Assembly: GCF_022512515.1 (NCBI RefSeq)
Contig: NZ_JAKWBK010000003.1
Span: forward strand, 1 to 64,000
Source: Paraniabella hibiscisoli
Lineage (GTDB): Bacteria > Bacteroidota > Bacteroidia > Chitinophagales > Chitinophagaceae
Length of the DNA: 64,000 bases
Reading direction: 5' to 3'
A program made the translations under genes and the position numbers. Under the pieces are notes generated by a model. The model saw only the letters and a program-made list of their open reading frames with translations. It was not told where the DNA came from and ran no database searches. Below are positions 10,297-19,616 of the stretch, one piece after another (the first letter of the stretch is position 1; each line of letters begins with the position of its first letter).

Positions 10297-10893
10297 ATGA
10301 ATTTTGAAATTCAGGCTATTGCAGCCACTGCACTAGGGATTGCCCTGGCCGCCTGCTGTGGCTTCAGGGTTTTTCTCCCCATGCTGGTAGCCGGGCTGGT
10401 AAGCCGGTTCCAGCTATTTCATTTTTCTGACAGCTTCCAATGGCTATCTACCACACCGGCATTGATTTGCCTGGGAGCCGCAACTGTACTGGAAATTACG
10501 GCCTATTATGTTCCGTTTATAGATAATCTTCTGGATACGATCGCGGCCCCTGCAGCGGCTATTGCCGGCACTTTGCTGGCTACATCGGTTATCCCTATTG
10601 ATAACGAATGGATGAAATGGATCATTGGTATCGTGGCGGGCGGTGGCGGTGCGGGACTGGTATCTGCGGGAACCGGCCTGCTGAGATTATTTAGCAGCAA
10701 AACCACACTGGGCACAGGAAACGCCGTAGTGGCTACCGGGGAAAATACCGCCGCATTGGGCGGAGCCTTATTAAGCTTCCTGATACCCGTTGTAATGGCT
10801 GTAATCTTCCTGCTTTTATTTATATGGGTGATTAAGAAAATACTGAACAGGTTTCGCGCGCGAACTGTAAAGCATAAGCAGCCCGGATATTAA
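10297..10893 (+). CDS. DUF4126 family membrane protein
   Basis: A 198-residue, strongly hydrophobic protein. Its start (ATALGIALAACCGFRVFLP), then DNLLDTIAAPAAAIAGTL and the glycine-rich GIVAGGGGAGLVSAGTG match DUF4126, a bacterial membrane family of unknown function. The C-terminus is a TM helix plus a basic tail (KKILNRFRARTVKHKQ). The frame is intact. It converges on the mnmD-like gene with a 4-base stop-codon overlap. The 199 bases upstream hold nothing I recognise. Confidence 0.8.
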   Translation: MNFEIQAIAATALGIALAACCGFRVFLPMLVAGLVSRFQLFHFSDSFQWLSTTPALICLGAATVLEITAYYVPFIDNLLDTIAAPAAAIAGTLLATSVIPIDNEWMKWIIGIVAGGGGAGLVSAGTGLLRLFSSKTTLGTGNAVVATGENTAALGGALLSFLIPVVMAVIFLLLFIWVIKKILNRFRARTVKHKQPGY

Positions 10894-11561
10894 GGCCTGG
10901 TAGCGCGAACAATTTCTCTTTTACCCCAGGGGCCGGGTATTTTTTCTACCACAAAGCCGGCAGCTTCCAGCGCTCTTCGCACTATAGTTTTCGAGCAATA
11001 AGTTACCATCACTCCTCCGGGCTGCAATGCATTCAGCAGCTTCTCAAAAATAGTAATTTGCCATAACTCTTCCTGGTCTTCGGGAGCAAACGCGTCGAAA
11101 TAAATCATATCAAACTGTTCAGTAAAGTTATACTGCTCAATACCTGTATTCATTTTTGGATCTTGAAAAAAGGATCGATATATAACAGCTGCTCCCAACC
11201 GGTTTGCATAATAATTTTATAGAGTTCCACCTCATTTAACAGAGAGGCATAATTTAGCTTGCTAAAAACCGAGCCAGGCAAGGGATACAGGTCCACAGCC
11301 TTATATACAACCTGTTTACCGCTTCCACGGGCGGCTATAGCAGTAAGTAAAGCATTAAGCCCGGTTCCCAATCCCAGTTCAAATATCCGCAGTTCTTTTT
11401 CGATGGATTTTTCTGTACAAAATAATCAAATGCGCCCTGTATAAAAATATGAGAGGACTCTTGTATTGCCCCCTGTTAGAATGAAAAGTAACATTTGTAC
11501 CGGCTAGCCTCAACGTATGACTACCATCTTCTGTCTCAATTATTTCATATTCTCTAATCAT
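10890..11561 (-). CDS. mnmD: MnmD-like tRNA methylaminomethyl-2-thiouridine methyltransferase (three frameshifts)
   Basis: Three pieces join into about 225 residues. Start MIREYEIIETEDGSHTLRL, then SSHIFIQGAFDYF, the SAM-binding motif FELGLGTGLNALLTAI, DMIYFDAFAPEDQEELW (the FDAFAP signature of the MnmC/MnmD methyltransferase domain) and the C-terminal KIPGPWGKREIVRA. The family methylates the wobble uridine nm5s2U34. There is no FAD-dependent oxidase domain, so this is the stand-alone MnmD type. Breaks near 11469 (G run), 11403 (A run) and 11165 (T run) are each fixed by one added base. It converges with the DUF4126 gene. Confidence 0.82.
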
Positions 11562-11771
11562 TTGCTCTTCTTTGAATATTTGAATATATTGCGTTTCTTT
11601 TGAAGTAAAATTATTTCAAAGAAAATTCAAAAACGCAGATTGTTTTCAAATGAAATAATTTAAACCCGATTGTATAATATTAAAAACTGATGGGTGACAC
11701 GATGCCTTCCGTTTCAAATGAAGCACTGCATGCCAGGTTTGCCCAGACTATTAAAAACAAAAAATATATTA

Positions 11772-12923
11772 ATGAAAAAGTACTTTCTTCTTTTTGCAGC
11801 TACTGCCTCGGTTGCTGTTTTTTCATGCAATAGCCAACCTAAAAATGAGTCGGGTGAAGCAGGCGAAGCTACAACCGATAGCAGCAAAGTAAAGCTTGCG
11901 GACAATGATGCATTTAACGATACCTTAAACGGCAAAATGGTCAGCATTTTTTACCTGAGAAATAACGGTATAGAAGCGTCTATTACCAATTATGGAGGAC
12001 GTGTTGTTAACCTGTTCGTACCAGATAAAGACAACAAGATGGTAGATGTGGTGATTGGTCCGGGTAACTATAAAGACATGTATGAAACCAAGGATTTCTT
12101 CGGCGCCACTATCGGCCGCTATGGTAACCGCATTGGCAAAGGTAAATTTAAACTGGATGGTGTAGAATACATATTACCCCAGAATAATGGAGCTAATACC
12201 TTGCACGGTGGACCAGATGGCTTTCACAATGTGGTATTCGATCCGAAGCAGCTAAGCGACAGTGCTCTTCAGTTAACTTACCTTTCTAAGGATGGCGAAA
12301 TGGGCTTCCCAGGCAACCTGAACGTGAAAGTAACCTACACGCTAACGGCTAATAAAGAAATAAAAATTGACTACGAAGCAACAACGGATAAAACAACGGT
12401 TTGTAACCTTACCAACCACACTTATTTTAACCTCAACGGCGGCGGAACTATCAACAACCATTTATTACAGGTAAATGCTGATGAGTATACGCCTGTTGAT
12501 TCTACTTTGATTCCATTTGGTAAAAATGAAACGGTAAAAGGCACCCCATTTGATTTTACTACCGCAACTGCCATTGGAGCGAGAGTAGATGAAAAGAATA
12601 CACAGCTGGAATATGGAAAAGGATATGATCACAATTTTGTGATCAAAGGAACAGGTTTTAGAAAGGCTGCTGAGATTAGAGGAGACCAGAGCGGCATATT
12701 AATGGAAGTATGGTCGGAAGAGCCAGGCTTACAGTTTTACGGCGGTAACTTTATGAAGAGCCAAAAGCCCATGAAGAACAATACCAAAGATGACTATCGT
12801 ACAGCATTCTGCCTGGAAACACAGCATTATCCTGATTCACCGAACATTCCATCTTTCCCTTCAACTACTTTGAAACCCGGAACCGTTTATAAAACGTCTA
12901 CGATTTACAGGTTTAGCAAATAA
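11772..12923 (+). CDS. galM: Aldose 1-epimerase (galactose mutarotase), lipoprotein
   Basis: GalM interconverts alpha and beta anomers of aldoses. The ATG at 11772 gives a lipoprotein signal MKKYFLLFAATASVAVFSC with Cys at 19; the open frame extends upstream to 11694 but lacks such a signal. Family motifs include SITNYGGRVVNLFVPD, GATIGRYGNRIGKGKF, NTLHGGPDGFHNVVFD, NLTNHTYFNLNGGG (catalytic His) and FCLETQHYPDSPN (catalytic Glu region). About 383 residues, intact. The lipid anchor suggests an envelope location, common for Bacteroidota GalM. A perfect palindromic terminator follows. Confidence 0.92.
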   Translation: MKKYFLLFAATASVAVFSCNSQPKNESGEAGEATTDSSKVKLADNDAFNDTLNGKMVSIFYLRNNGIEASITNYGGRVVNLFVPDKDNKMVDVVIGPGNYKDMYETKDFFGATIGRYGNRIGKGKFKLDGVEYILPQNNGANTLHGGPDGFHNVVFDPKQLSDSALQLTYLSKDGEMGFPGNLNVKVTYTLTANKEIKIDYEATTDKTTVCNLTNHTYFNLNGGGTINNHLLQVNADEYTPVDSTLIPFGKNETVKGTPFDFTTATAIGARVDEKNTQLEYGKGYDHNFVIKGTGFRKAAEIRGDQSGILMEVWSEEPGLQFYGGNFMKSQKPMKNNTKDDYRTAFCLETQHYPDSPNIPSFPSTTLKPGTVYKTSTIYRFSK

Positions 12924-12943
12924 ATGAAGCAATAAATTCCAAC

Positions 12944-12975
12944 AAAAAGGACGTGGTTTAAACCACGTCCTTTTT
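12944..12975. terminator. Perfect 32-bp palindromic bidirectional terminator (galM / tilS)
   Basis: A5-GGACGTGG-TTTAAA-CCACGTCC-T5: the whole 32 bases are a perfect inverted repeat with A/T runs on both sides, placed between the convergent galM and tilS ends. Confidence 0.9.
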
Positions 12976-14316
12976 GATTCGATCCATTCTATTTTTAAAA
13001 CCGATCTTGTTTTATCCGTTACTTTAAACCGGTCATCGATCCGGTAGCCTGCCACCCATACAATTTTCCGGTTCATTTCAAGCACCCACACTTTTTCCTT
13101 ATCAGCCAGCGAAAGTTTTTTATCAACAAAAAATTTGGCCAGCTTCTTCTTCCCCTTCATACCCAGCGGGTAAAAATAATCCCCTGCCCTCCAGGGTCTT
13201 AATAACAAGGGATACTGTATCAAGGCCGCATCCAGCAATGCCATACGCTCATCATCACCCATTACTATCTTCTCCGTTCGAGTAAGCCTTAATATACCTT
13301 GTGTAAAATCAACTATCCCCTCTCCTTCTATAATTACCGTTGCCCGGTTCTGGTCTTTTAAGGGAGACAGGATCAGATGCTTCCTGTCCTTTAGTATTCG
13401 GTGCGAAGGCGACAATATATATTTGCCGGAGTCGCTATCCATTAAACGGGCTACTTCTTCCAGCTGAGTAGCTTTAAAATCGTAAGGTTTGATCAGCTCC
13501 AGCAAAACCGTTTTCATCGCCGGTGTTTTTGGAGTAACAGTACGGGTATATACAACTCCTCGCCTTTTTGCTGCACTAATTTTTTCGAGAGTTTTTCCAC
13601 TTCCCTTTTGTAAAGTATATCCACCTCCTTAAACCTGCTGATATTGTCCAATAAATTCTGCTGTACTTCAGGATAGGTTTTTGCGATCAATGGCAGTATC
13701 GTATTCCTAAAATAGTTCCGGGTATAATCATCGTGCAGGTTAGACTCATCCTGTACAAATGATAAGGCCTCCCGCTCCAGGTACGCTTCCAGCTCCCATC
13801 TTTTGGTAAACAATAATGGCCTGCGTATTTTATTGTAAACAGGCTGTATACCGGTAATACCGTTGATACCAGTACCTCTGAAGAAATTCATTAAGACGGT
13901 TTCTATATTGTCATCGGCGTGATGAGCTGTTATAATAAAATCATAGCCCTGCTCTTTACGTATCTCTTCAAACCATTCATACCTGAGCTTGCGTGCTGCA
14001 ACCTGCGTAGACAGTTTCTGATCTTCTGCATATTGTTTGGTAGCAAACCGTACTACATGGAAGGGCACTTCCAGTTGCTTACTCCATTCATGCACAAATA
14101 CTTCGTCCCGGTTACTATCTTCTCCTCTTAGCTGGAAATTACAATGGGCAATAGCAAAGTCAAAACCAGCTGCCTTACATAAATGGCATAGTACAACAGA
14201 GTCTACTCCCCGCTAACAGCCAACAACAGGCGGGCATTGCGAGTAAAAAGGTGGTTTTGATTGATGTAAGCTACCAATCGCTCTGTTAAGGTCAATCCTT
14301 CTTTATTGGCTTGCAT
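12958..14316 (-). CDS. tilS: tRNA(Ile)-lysidine synthase TilS (two or three frameshifts)
   Basis: TilS adds lysine to C34 of tRNA-Ile(CAU). Starting at ATG 14316 the protein reads MQANKEGLTLTERLVAYINQ and LLAVSGGVDSVVLCHLCK, the PP-loop; the SGGVDS motif itself is interrupted by one missing G near 14208. The body follows (ITAHHADDNIETVLMNFFRG, LHDDYTRNYFRNTILP). A missing A near 13525 separates the C-terminal part (PAMKTVLLELIKPY ... WRAGDYFYPLGMKGKKKLAKF), the TilS C-terminal domain. As printed the frame reads through the terminator palindrome; one more A would end it at 12958-12960. That end is my estimate. The start overlaps the upstream TPR gene stop (TAATG). Confidence 0.9.
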
Positions 14317-14627
14317 TAGTAAATAAGGTATTCGTAAGCACTCTTCATCTCGCTGTAAGCATGGCGTTCGCCCAGCTCCTGCGCTATATCCATTCCCCGC
14401 TCATACACTTTAATGGCCTCATCGTCCTGGCCCAGTCTTTCAAATAATTTAGCCAGGTGATAATAGCTACCTACATAATGAGGATTATCTGACAGCAATT
14501 TCTCGAAGATGCTTTTAGCATCTCCATCATTTCCGGCCTTTACATATTCCAAAGCCAGGGCATGCTGCAAAAAGCTATCCGACGGATTCTCTTTTAATAA
14601 TTCTGTTATCTGATCAATTCTGGACAT
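14316..14627 (-). CDS. Small tetratricopeptide-repeat protein
   Basis: A 103-residue protein with about two TPR units: SFLQHALALEYVKAGNDGDA and HYVGSYYHLAKLFERLGQDD followed by EAIKVYERGMDIAQELGER. TPRs mediate protein contacts; no partner is evident. The stop overlaps the tilS start, so the two genes are translationally coupled. The frame is intact. Confidence 0.8.
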   Translation of the reverse strand: MSRIDQITELLKENPSDSFLQHALALEYVKAGNDGDAKSIFEKLLSDNPHYVGSYYHLAKLFERLGQDDEAIKVYERGMDIAQELGERHAYSEMKSAYEYLIY

Positions 14628-14669
14628 GTTAATTTTTTAAACGAATCTTTTTTTATACCAATATCCTTT

Positions 14670-14677
14670 TATCTTTG
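14670..14677 (+). promoter_or_regulatory. Possible -7 element upstream of etfBA
   Basis: TATCTTTG fits TAnnTTTG in the gap between the divergent TPR gene and etfB, 129 bases before the etfB ATG. No convincing -33 TTG is seen, so this is tentative. Confidence 0.35.
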
Positions 14678-14805
14678 TTTTAGTTGCATAAACAACCTTT
14701 TTAAGTCTTTTGTCATATGAAACCTGGTTGTTACTTTGTTTAGCAACAGGCCATTAAAGCAACGCGGTTCCGATCAATACTATTTATAAACCTAAATATC
14801 AACAG

Positions 14806-15549
14806 ATGAAAATACTAGTATGCATCAGTAAAACGCCTGATACAACGGCAAAAATAGCTTTCACAGATAACAACACGAAATTTGACGCGGGTAATGTACA
14901 ATGGATCATTAATCCGAACGACGAGTATTATGCCCTGGTTCGTGCCATTGAACTGAAAGAAGCAGACGCATCAACTGCTATTCACCTGGTTACGGTAGGC
15001 GCGCCCGATGCGGATGCAATCATCCGCAAGGCTCTGGCCCTGGGAGGTGATGAAGCCATAAGGGTTAATACCGAAAGCCAGGACAGCTTTACCATTGCTT
15101 CACAAATAGCCGAAGTAGCCAAAGAAGGCGGATATGATCTTGTCTTCCTGGGTAAGGAAACTATTGATTATAATGGCAGCTCTGTGGGCGGTATGGTGGC
15201 GGAATTGCTAAACCTCCCTTATATTTCGCTGGCCACTAAATTTGAGCTTAATGGGAATACTGCTACAGTTACCCGTGAAATTGAAGGTGGTGAGGAAATT
15301 TGCGAAGTAAGCTTGCCGGTAGTGGTAAGTTGTAATAAAGGCATGGCTGAGCAGCGCATACCCAATATGAGAGGTATTATGGCAGCAAGAACCAAACCTT
15401 TAAAAGTAGTGGAGCCCGTAGCAGCAGAAGGACTAACAAATATTACTGAATTCAGTCTTCCTCCGGCAAAAGCGGGTGTAAAACTAATTGATGCCGATAA
15501 CGTAGTCGAGCTGGTAAGACTTTTAAGAGAAGAAGCTAAAGTGATATAA
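14806..15549 (+). CDS. etfB: Electron transfer flavoprotein subunit beta
   Basis: EtfB pairs with EtfA to pass electrons from acyl-CoA and other dehydrogenases to the respiratory chain. The 247-residue protein starts MKILVCISKTPDTTAKIAF and contains WIINPNDEYYALVRAIELKE, FLGKETIDYNGSSVGGMVAE (nucleotide-binding region) and VVVSCNKGMAEQRIPNMRGI, all typical. No frame break. etfA follows 50 bases downstream on the same strand. Confidence 0.94.
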   Translation: MKILVCISKTPDTTAKIAFTDNNTKFDAGNVQWIINPNDEYYALVRAIELKEADASTAIHLVTVGAPDADAIIRKALALGGDEAIRVNTESQDSFTIASQIAEVAKEGGYDLVFLGKETIDYNGSSVGGMVAELLNLPYISLATKFELNGNTATVTREIEGGEEICEVSLPVVVSCNKGMAEQRIPNMRGIMAARTKPLKVVEPVAAEGLTNITEFSLPPAKAGVKLIDADNVVELVRLLREEAKVI

Positions 15550-15599
15550 GCTTCAACCAGGCATTCAACTTTAATTACCTCATCTCAAATTCAACATTT

Positions 15600-16552
15600 A
15601 TGGTTTTAATATTTATAGATATAGCAGAAGATGGCAGTGTAAAAAAATCATCCTTAGAAGCGCTTACTTATGGTGCACAGTTAGCCAAACAATTAAGTGT
15701 AGCCGCACAGGGTGTAGTGTTAGCACCGGCTTCAGAAGACCTGAGTGCATTGGGCAGGTATGGTGTAAGTAAAATACACCAGGTAAAAACGAAGCCTTAA
15801 AACATTTTGATGCACAGGTGTATACCCAGGTTATTGCCCAGGCAGTAGAACAATCAGGGGCTACCGTAGTTATTTTTTCAAATAACACCGACGGTAAAGC
15901 AGTGGCACCCCGTCTTTCGGCCCGTTTAAGAGCGGGACTTGTTGCCGGGGCTGTTGCGCTTCCGGACACTTCAAACGGTTTTGTAGTTAAGAAAAGTGTA
16001 TTCTCGGGTAAGGCTTTTGCCAATGTAAATATTACTACATCGGTTAAGATTATTTCATTGAACCCGAATGCTTTTAAAGTAGAAGAAGGAGCAGGGACAG
16101 CCGAAGTGGTGGAACTGAACGCCACAGTAGATACCCCTAAGGTAAAAGTAACCGCTGTTAAAAAGCAGAGCGGAGAAGTGCCATTGGCCGAAGCAGAAAT
16201 AGTGGTGAGTGGCGGCCGTGGTTTGAAAGGACCTGAAAACTGGGGTATATTGGAAGACCTTGCCAAAGAACTACATGCTGGCCTGGCTTGTAGTCGTCCC
16301 GTGGCCGATGCGCATTGGCGTCCTCATAACGAACACGTAGGTCAGACGGGGGCGCCATAGCTCCCAATTTATATATTGCAGTGGGCATTTCGGGCGCTAT
16401 TCAGCACCTGGCTGGTGTAAACAGAAGTAAAGTTATTGTGGTGATCAATAAAGATTCGGAAGCGCCTTTTTCAAAGCAGCTGACTATGGCATTGTAGCGA
16501 TTTATTTGACGTAATACCCAAGTTTACCGAGGCGGTGAAGCAATTAAAATAA
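15600..16552 (+). CDS. etfA: Electron transfer flavoprotein subunit alpha (four frameshifts)
   Basis: EtfA carries the FAD-binding half of ETF. The start is MVLIFIDIAEDGSVKKSSLE. The C-terminal FAD domain shows VVSGGRGLKGPENWGILEDL, CSRPVADAHWRP and, after repair, HVGQTG, IAPNLYIAVGISGAIQHLAG and KDSEAPFFKAADYGIVGDLF, ending EAVKQLK. Breaks near 15787 (A run), 16350 (G run), 16470 (T run) and 16496 (one G) are each a single missing base. Repaired length is about 318 residues, normal. Four errors in under 1 kb of a core gene is among the clearest signs of assembly error in the window. Confidence 0.9.
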
Positions 16553-16562
16553 TGTTTTTATT

Positions 16563-16610
16563 ACGAATAAAGGAAGGCCACGATTTAAATCGTGGCCTTC
16601 CTTTATTCGT
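16563..16610. terminator. Perfect 48-bp palindrome, bidirectional terminator
   Basis: Two 24-base arms (16563-16586 and 16587-16610) are exact reverse complements centred on TTTAAA, between the convergent etfA and the small membrane-protein gene. The core GGCCACGATTTAAATCGTGGCC resembles the galM/tilS palindrome. Confidence 0.88.
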
Positions 16611-16636
16611 GGCCTTGGTTGTTGTTTGATCAGGGC

Positions 16637-16880
16637 TTATACCACCTGCCAATGTTCCACAAAAAACAATAACCAGGTAAAGGTGAGAAGTAACACAAGG
16701 AGATTTAAAAGGAGGATGAAAGGGCTCTGCATCAACTGCTTCAAAAAAAAAGATACTGATAACAGAAAATATACTCACGCAGATGCAAACCAATAATACT
16801 GCCATATATTTTTCAATATTACCAGTGCCGGGCACCCTGGCTAACAGGTAAATAATGTAGAATATTGAAAGACTATCTAT
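16637..16880 (-). CDS. Small membrane protein, hypothetical (frameshifted; start uncertain)
   Basis: The frame shows SIFYIIYLLARVPGTGNIEK, then TM1 (MAVLLVCICVSIFSVISIFF). A frame change in a run of nine T near 16745 leads to LKQLMQSPFILLLNLLVLLL and TFTWLLFFVEHWQVV with a stop at 16637. This gives about 80 residues with three hydrophobic segments. As printed the other frame instead reads through the palindrome, which is unlikely. No ATG is evident at the 5' end; the coding frame opens just after the upstream gene's stop near 16886, so the start is not settled. Function unknown. Confidence 0.4.
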
Positions 16881-16886
16881 GTTACG

Positions 16887-17072
16887 TCAGGCTTCATCTT
16901 TGGTGTTCTTTACCAACCCGATACCGGAGAAGAAAAAGATAAGACCAATAACACCTACCACCACTAATGTGATATAACTGTTACTTTTATTGATCAGTTC
17001 ATAGCCGGTATAAATAAGGCCAATGATACCTAAGATAGTCAACACGGTTCCGAAAATACGTTTCACATTCAT
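16887..17072 (-). CDS. Small two-TM membrane protein, hypothetical
   Basis: 61 residues from ATG 17072: MNVKRIFGTVLTILGIIGLI (TM1), YTGYELINKSN, ITLVVVGVIGLIFFFSGIGL (TM2), ending VKNTKDEA. The frame is open further upstream to 17141 but that stretch is not hydrophobic or conserved-looking. I recall similar small proteins in Chitinophagaceae without a function. It lies directly upstream of the other small membrane protein, probably one unit. The 17073-17435 gap holds nothing else I can name. Confidence 0.6.
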   Translation of the reverse strand: MNVKRIFGTVLTILGIIGLIYTGYELINKSNSYITLVVVGVIGLIFFFSGIGLVKNTKDEA

Positions 17073-17435
17073 AATCCTGGTTTTAAGGGTAGCTACGCAA
17101 TATCTATGCCTTAATATTTTATCCCCGTCTACCCGGCACATATGGGCATTAACTGAGTCATAGGGTAAATGCGTTTACAACATATTGAAGCCTGAAAAGC
17201 TGGTGTTATTATCGAAAAAAATATTTTTAGATATGTTAAAATCCCCAAGGGACGACATTTTCACAACTGTCCGAATAATCTTCGGAGTTTGTTTAAATAC
17301 CACCGCTACATATTTCTATCACTATTGATAAAATCAGCCGGTATACCCGTTAAAACCAGATGCATTTGCCGGCCACCATCAGCCATTTGGCAAAAAAAAG
17401 ATATATTGCAACCGATTGCAACAATACCATCTATT

Positions 17436-18734
17436 ATGATTTGTAAGCTGTTTTATTGTGCCCTGTTTCTTTTGGTAGCTACGAACCTATCTGCACAGCA
17501 ACCCACACCGCTAAAGCCACGTATACTGATCAGCTCAGATATAGGAGGCACAGACCCCGACGATAACCAGTCGCTGATACACCTGCTCATGTATAGCGAA
17601 AAATTCAGGATAGAAGGCCTGATATCATCCCCCTCTTTTGGCGAAGGCAATAAAGAAGAAATTTTAAAAACTATTGATCTATACGAGAAAGACCTCCCCA
17701 AACTATTGTCGCATGAAAAAGAAATGGCGGCTCCGCAATACCTGAGATCCGTTACCAAACAGGGCCGTAAAGGCGCAGCTCCGTTTAAGGGCTATGACAG
17801 GGCAACCGAAGGCTCTGACTGGATCATTAAATGTGCCCTAAAAAAGATAAGGAGCCGCTATGGGTGTTAGTATGGGGCGGATTGGAAGATGTGGCGCAGG
17901 CATTACATGATGCCCCTGGAATCCAGGATAAGATCAGGATATACTGGATCGGCGGACCAAATAAAAAATGGAGCGCTAATGCTTATGCTTATATAGTGGC
18001 CAATTTCCCCAACCTCTGGTTTATTGAAAACAACTCAAGCTACTATGGCTTTTTTCGCATAGCGATGAACCTGATAGTGTAACGGCCTCTAACTACTACG
18101 ATAAATATATACAGGGCAATAGCTTTATGGGTAAGGACTTCCTAAACTATTATAAAGGCGAGATCAAAATGGGCGATACCCCATCTTTACTTTACATGAT
18201 GGATGGCAACCCTAAAGACCCCACTCGTGAAAGCTGGGGAGGCAGCTTTGAAAAGATCGGCTATAGCCCCAGAACCATACTGGAGCATACCACTACCCTA
18301 AAAGATACAGTAGCCTACTGCTCCATTTTAGAATTCAGCTTTACTATTCCGGATATTAAAGCGGTTAAAGATTCGATCTGTTTCTGGATGGAAGTGCCTT
18401 ATGGCAATACCGTTCAAAAATGGCCCGGCTACTACATAGGTAATGGCGTATTCTCCTTAAGGTATATTCCTAAAAAGCCGAAACCCTCCGTTATACCTTC
18501 TCTTCGGCTATTAAAGAGCTTAATGGTAAAACCGGCGCGATAGTAGTAGATAATCTCTGGCCTGGAAAGAGCAGCGCATCCGACTACCGGCTGGGCCCTA
18601 ACTGGTATTCGGACAAACCCGACCAGTCGCTTTACTTTGGAAAACTGCAGGGAGGAAAACCATTTCCAAATGGAGAAAGGCCATCCTTATGGACTGGGCC
18701 CAAAGATGGAAATGGCTTAACGATTAACCGGTAA
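17436..18734 (+). CDS. DUF1593 (nucleoside-hydrolase-like) secreted protein (three frameshifts)
   Basis: ATG 17436 gives a signal peptide MICKLFYCALFLLVATNLSA. The mature N-terminus has the family signature RILISSDIGGTDPDDNQSLI, an Asp-rich motif like that of inosine-uridine nucleoside hydrolases, then LIHLLMYSEKFRIEGLISSP. Later pieces read PLWVLVWGGLEDVAQAL, IYWIGGPNKKWSANAYAYI and GKDFLNYYKGEIKMGDTPSL. Breaks near 17840 (A run), 18050 (T run) and 18482 (A run) are each one missing base. The repaired C-terminus ends DGNGLTINR at 18734, about 432 residues. Likely an envelope hydrolase acting on a glycoside; substrate unknown. Confidence 0.82.
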
Positions 18735-18825
18735 TATCCCTCTTCCGATTCGCCTTTTTGAGTTTTAACCTTGTTTTAAAAATTGCTACCCGGTTCAAGG
18801 CCACAGGATCACTATCTTTGAAAAC

Positions 18826-19197
18826 TTGCCAGGTTTAATCCGTCATATCAACAAATACCAACAGATCGCTTTACTTTGGTTACTGGTGTTTGCCTTGGCG
18901 CCCTGCACCGTTAAAGAGGCCTGGTTTTCTGTTGCAGGCCTGGACTACACCAAGCCGCTCAATGGCTCTAAAACCACCGCTACAGGGCAGCAATGCCAGC
19001 ATAGCCATTTGAGTGGGCGCAAGATAGCCGTTCAGCAAAAGACACCGATCCATAAAAAATCCTTTTCTTATGATCTCGCAGAACAAACATACGCTGTAAT
19101 AGCGGAGGAAACTATCTCCCCGGATTTCATCTACTTGAGGGCCAATAGCCCGCCCATCTATATTTTATATAAACGTTTAAAGCTGGATATAGTGTAG
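18826..19197 (+). CDS. Hypothetical protein with one TM segment
   Basis: 123 residues starting MPGLIRHINKYQQIALLWLL, with one hydrophobic stretch near the N-terminus (ALLWLLVFALAPC), then a polar body and a C-terminus SPPIYILYKRLKLDIV. I do not recognise a domain. The single N-terminal hydrophobic segment suggests a membrane anchor or signal. It is a plausible gene from its clean frame and codon use; function unknown. Confidence 0.5.
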   Translation: MPGLIRHINKYQQIALLWLLVFALAPCTVKEAWFSVAGLDYTKPLNGSKTTATGQQCQHSHLSGRKIAVQQKTPIHKKSFSYDLAEQTYAVIAEETISPDFIYLRANSPPIYILYKRLKLDIV

Positions 19198-19616
19198 CAT
19201 GGGTGCAATGCACGTTTTCGCTAAAGTCATGGAGGCATCTCCTAAATGGTAGAGATTTGCCCGCGGCGAACGCATCGGTCATTAATATATCGCTGCCCTG
19301 CAGCTCTACCGCCTTTATAACTATTCTTTTACTAATATATCGCAGCGACGCTACTTTTATTATTGTCATCATTGCTGCATAGCGGCATCGTATTAATAGA
19401 GGCCATAATAATTCGTTAGTTCACCGGAGCTGCGTAGCAGTGATATATTCTGTTTCAAACAAAAAGGAATTGATGCGGTCGCCCTGGAGACTGACCCACA
19501 GGCTCAAAAGGACCTACAAACGGAAGTATCGCACAAAGCGAAAATTTGAATTGCACCCTGTAGTATTTACCAACGGCAATTTATCTCTTTTTTACGTTTA
19601 TTAAAATATCAGTTAT
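19198..19616. other. Intergenic stretch, no gene supported
   Basis: About 420 bases between the hypothetical gene and the DoxD-type gene. It has short open frames on both strands without family features. I see no tRNA or clear terminator hairpin. Confidence 0.5.

Noticed and set aside
12861..12957. C-terminal extension of tilS into galM antisense
   Set aside because: It would read through a perfect palindromic terminator; a missing A near 12972 explains the lost stop.
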